Assembly (NCBI GenBank): GCA_026770025.1 | Contig: JAMXDE010000027.1 | Location: 620,001 to 684,000, forward strand | From: Craspedostauros australis | Taxonomy: Eukaryota > Bacillariophyta > Bacillariophyceae > Mastogloiales > Achnanthaceae | Reading direction: 5' to 3' | Length of the DNA stretch: 64,000 nucleotides | Shown: positions 63,098 to 64,000 of the stretch, one piece after another | How positions within the stretch are numbered: position 1 is the stretch's first letter | How the letters are laid out: every line of letters begins with the position of its first letter | Notes under the pieces: generated by a model | Databases searched by the model: none | What the model was told of the DNA's origin: nothing | The model's input: the letters and a program-made list of their open reading frames with translations, nothing else | Made by a program: the position numbers and the translations under genes

Positions 63098-64000
63098 GGT
63101 CAATGTTGGTACAATACGATTTGTGTGGTCTGTGTGATCAATGTGGTCAATGTGAGCAACGCGAGAGTTGGTTAGTTGTTGGCTGCGGCAACAGCAGAAC
63201 CCGCGACTGTGCGTTCCCTCTCTGGTCGCGTAGTATGTATGTGCGTGGTCGGTTGGAAACCACGATCCACGAGATCATCATGTTGGATTTCGCAAGCATC
63301 TGCACACCCAAAGATCATGATGTCCACAGAAATCTGCGACTTTTCGCCTGGCACTAAATTCACTGACCTTTTGTGGAGAACTCCAACCGCGAATTTCTTG
63401 TGTTCTCATTTCATCTTGTGCCTGTTCGTGCGTGTAGTCGTACTACTACGAAAAGACGAGCAGCCTTGTGCCCATCTCCAGCCAGAAGATGGACCACGTA
63501 TTATACAATCAAGTATAGCAGAATAGCATATAATATCATAATAGGTGCGACGACTCTGCTCTATTCAAAACAGTAAAGTATAATACGATGCAACAAAGTA
63601 AATACTATTCTTCTAAGGAGAGAGAGAGAGACAGACAGACAGACGAAGGATCGCGTAGCACCATACGACTACACCTGGTGAAGTGGTTGTGTGTCGTCGT
63701 ACGTTCAGTGGTTGCGTCGTACTCTCTATCGCTCGCTTGGAAAGACTTGAGAACACGTGACAGACACGAAATTTGTTGTATTGACACCAACGGTTATGCT
63801 GGTTGAAGAGGAACTTCGAACCGTTATTCTCGATGCTGTTTGAACATCTTCGCGCAAAATCCCATTCACGAGTTCGCAAGGCAACTATTCTGTCGACGAA
63901 ACGAGTTCTCGATATTGTGATCCCACAACGGTGACACTTTTGGACCTCGTGGCGTCAAGAAAGGTAAATAATCTGATTCACGAACCGTTGGATGATGAGG
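63098..64000. other. Right-end gap, no gene called
   Basis: About 0.9 kb upstream of the NYN gene. Short open frames (up to 116 codons) show no domain. A (GA)n then (CAGA)n tract lies at 63617-63647. The region may hold the promoter of the NYN gene and perhaps the start of a gene beyond the window. Confidence 0.5.
63617..63647 (+). repeat. (GA)n(CAGA)n microsatellite
   Basis: GAGAGAGAGAGA passes into three or four CAGA units in the right-end non-coding region. Confidence 0.8.

Noticed and set aside
63783-63870. Possible tRNA-like GAACTTCGAACC sequence near the right end
   Set aside because: It has a T-loop-like string but no matching acceptor stem or D-arm could be folded by eye.

Overview
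This is a gene-rich nuclear window from a eukaryote. It has spliceosomal introns with GTAAGT/GTGAGT donors and CAG-type acceptors, compact genes with mostly no or one intron, and no operons. A fungal-type elongation factor 3 sits beside a RlmN-like radical-SAM enzyme. There are also a KN/TALE-like homeodomain protein, a CCCH/TRIAD zinc protein and several proteins I cannot place in any family. My best reading is a unicellular stramenopile, possibly diatom-like. This is inference from gene content and architecture; no rRNA or organelle marker is present to prove it.

Layout. 1-894 (+): 3' part of a SAP/ARMET-C-like plus STI1 protein. 1501-4870 (-): eEF3, one intron. 7540-9694 (+): RlmN/Cfr-family protein, one intron, with a predicted C-terminal tail anchor. 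10188-11116 (-): weakly supported two-exon basic/Gln-rich gene. 13453-14241 (+): low-complexity His-Ser repeat protein. 14680-32607 (-): midasin (MDN1/Rea1), a single uninterrupted frame of about 17.9 kb. 33622-34806 (+): unknown protein with an organelle-type presequence. 35198-37036 (-): F-box protein. 38027-39847 (+): CCCH zinc fingers plus RING/IBR-like zinc modules. 40871-41743 (+): four-TM protein. 42138-43640 (-): membrane-anchored cysteine-synthase-like PLP enzyme. 43991-45460 (-): homeodomain protein. 46782-47955 (+): three-exon unknown. 48721-50849 (-): two-exon Gln-rich unknown with a destruction-box-like motif. 51961-53349 (+): secreted protein built of thirteen 18-residue Cys repeats. 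54340-57900 (+): acidic/basic protein with four Trp-Pro-rich repeats. 58538-60331 (+): two-TM protein with a beta-rich middle domain. 60659-63097 (-): NYN-domain RNase-like protein.

How they fit together. There is no pathway cluster. Three left-hand genes concern ribosomes (eEF3 in elongation, the RlmN-like enzyme in RNA methylation, midasin in 60S assembly), but chance adjacency is the simplest explanation. Most intergenic gaps of 0.3-2.7 kb hold microsatellites, short inverted repeats and a recurrent CGAGTAC motif. I saw no transposon, rRNA, tRNA or CRISPR array.

The best candidates for undescribed biology are the 18-residue Cys-ladder protein, the Trp-Pro repeat protein, the tail-anchored RlmN-like enzyme, and the CCCH/TRIAD fusion.
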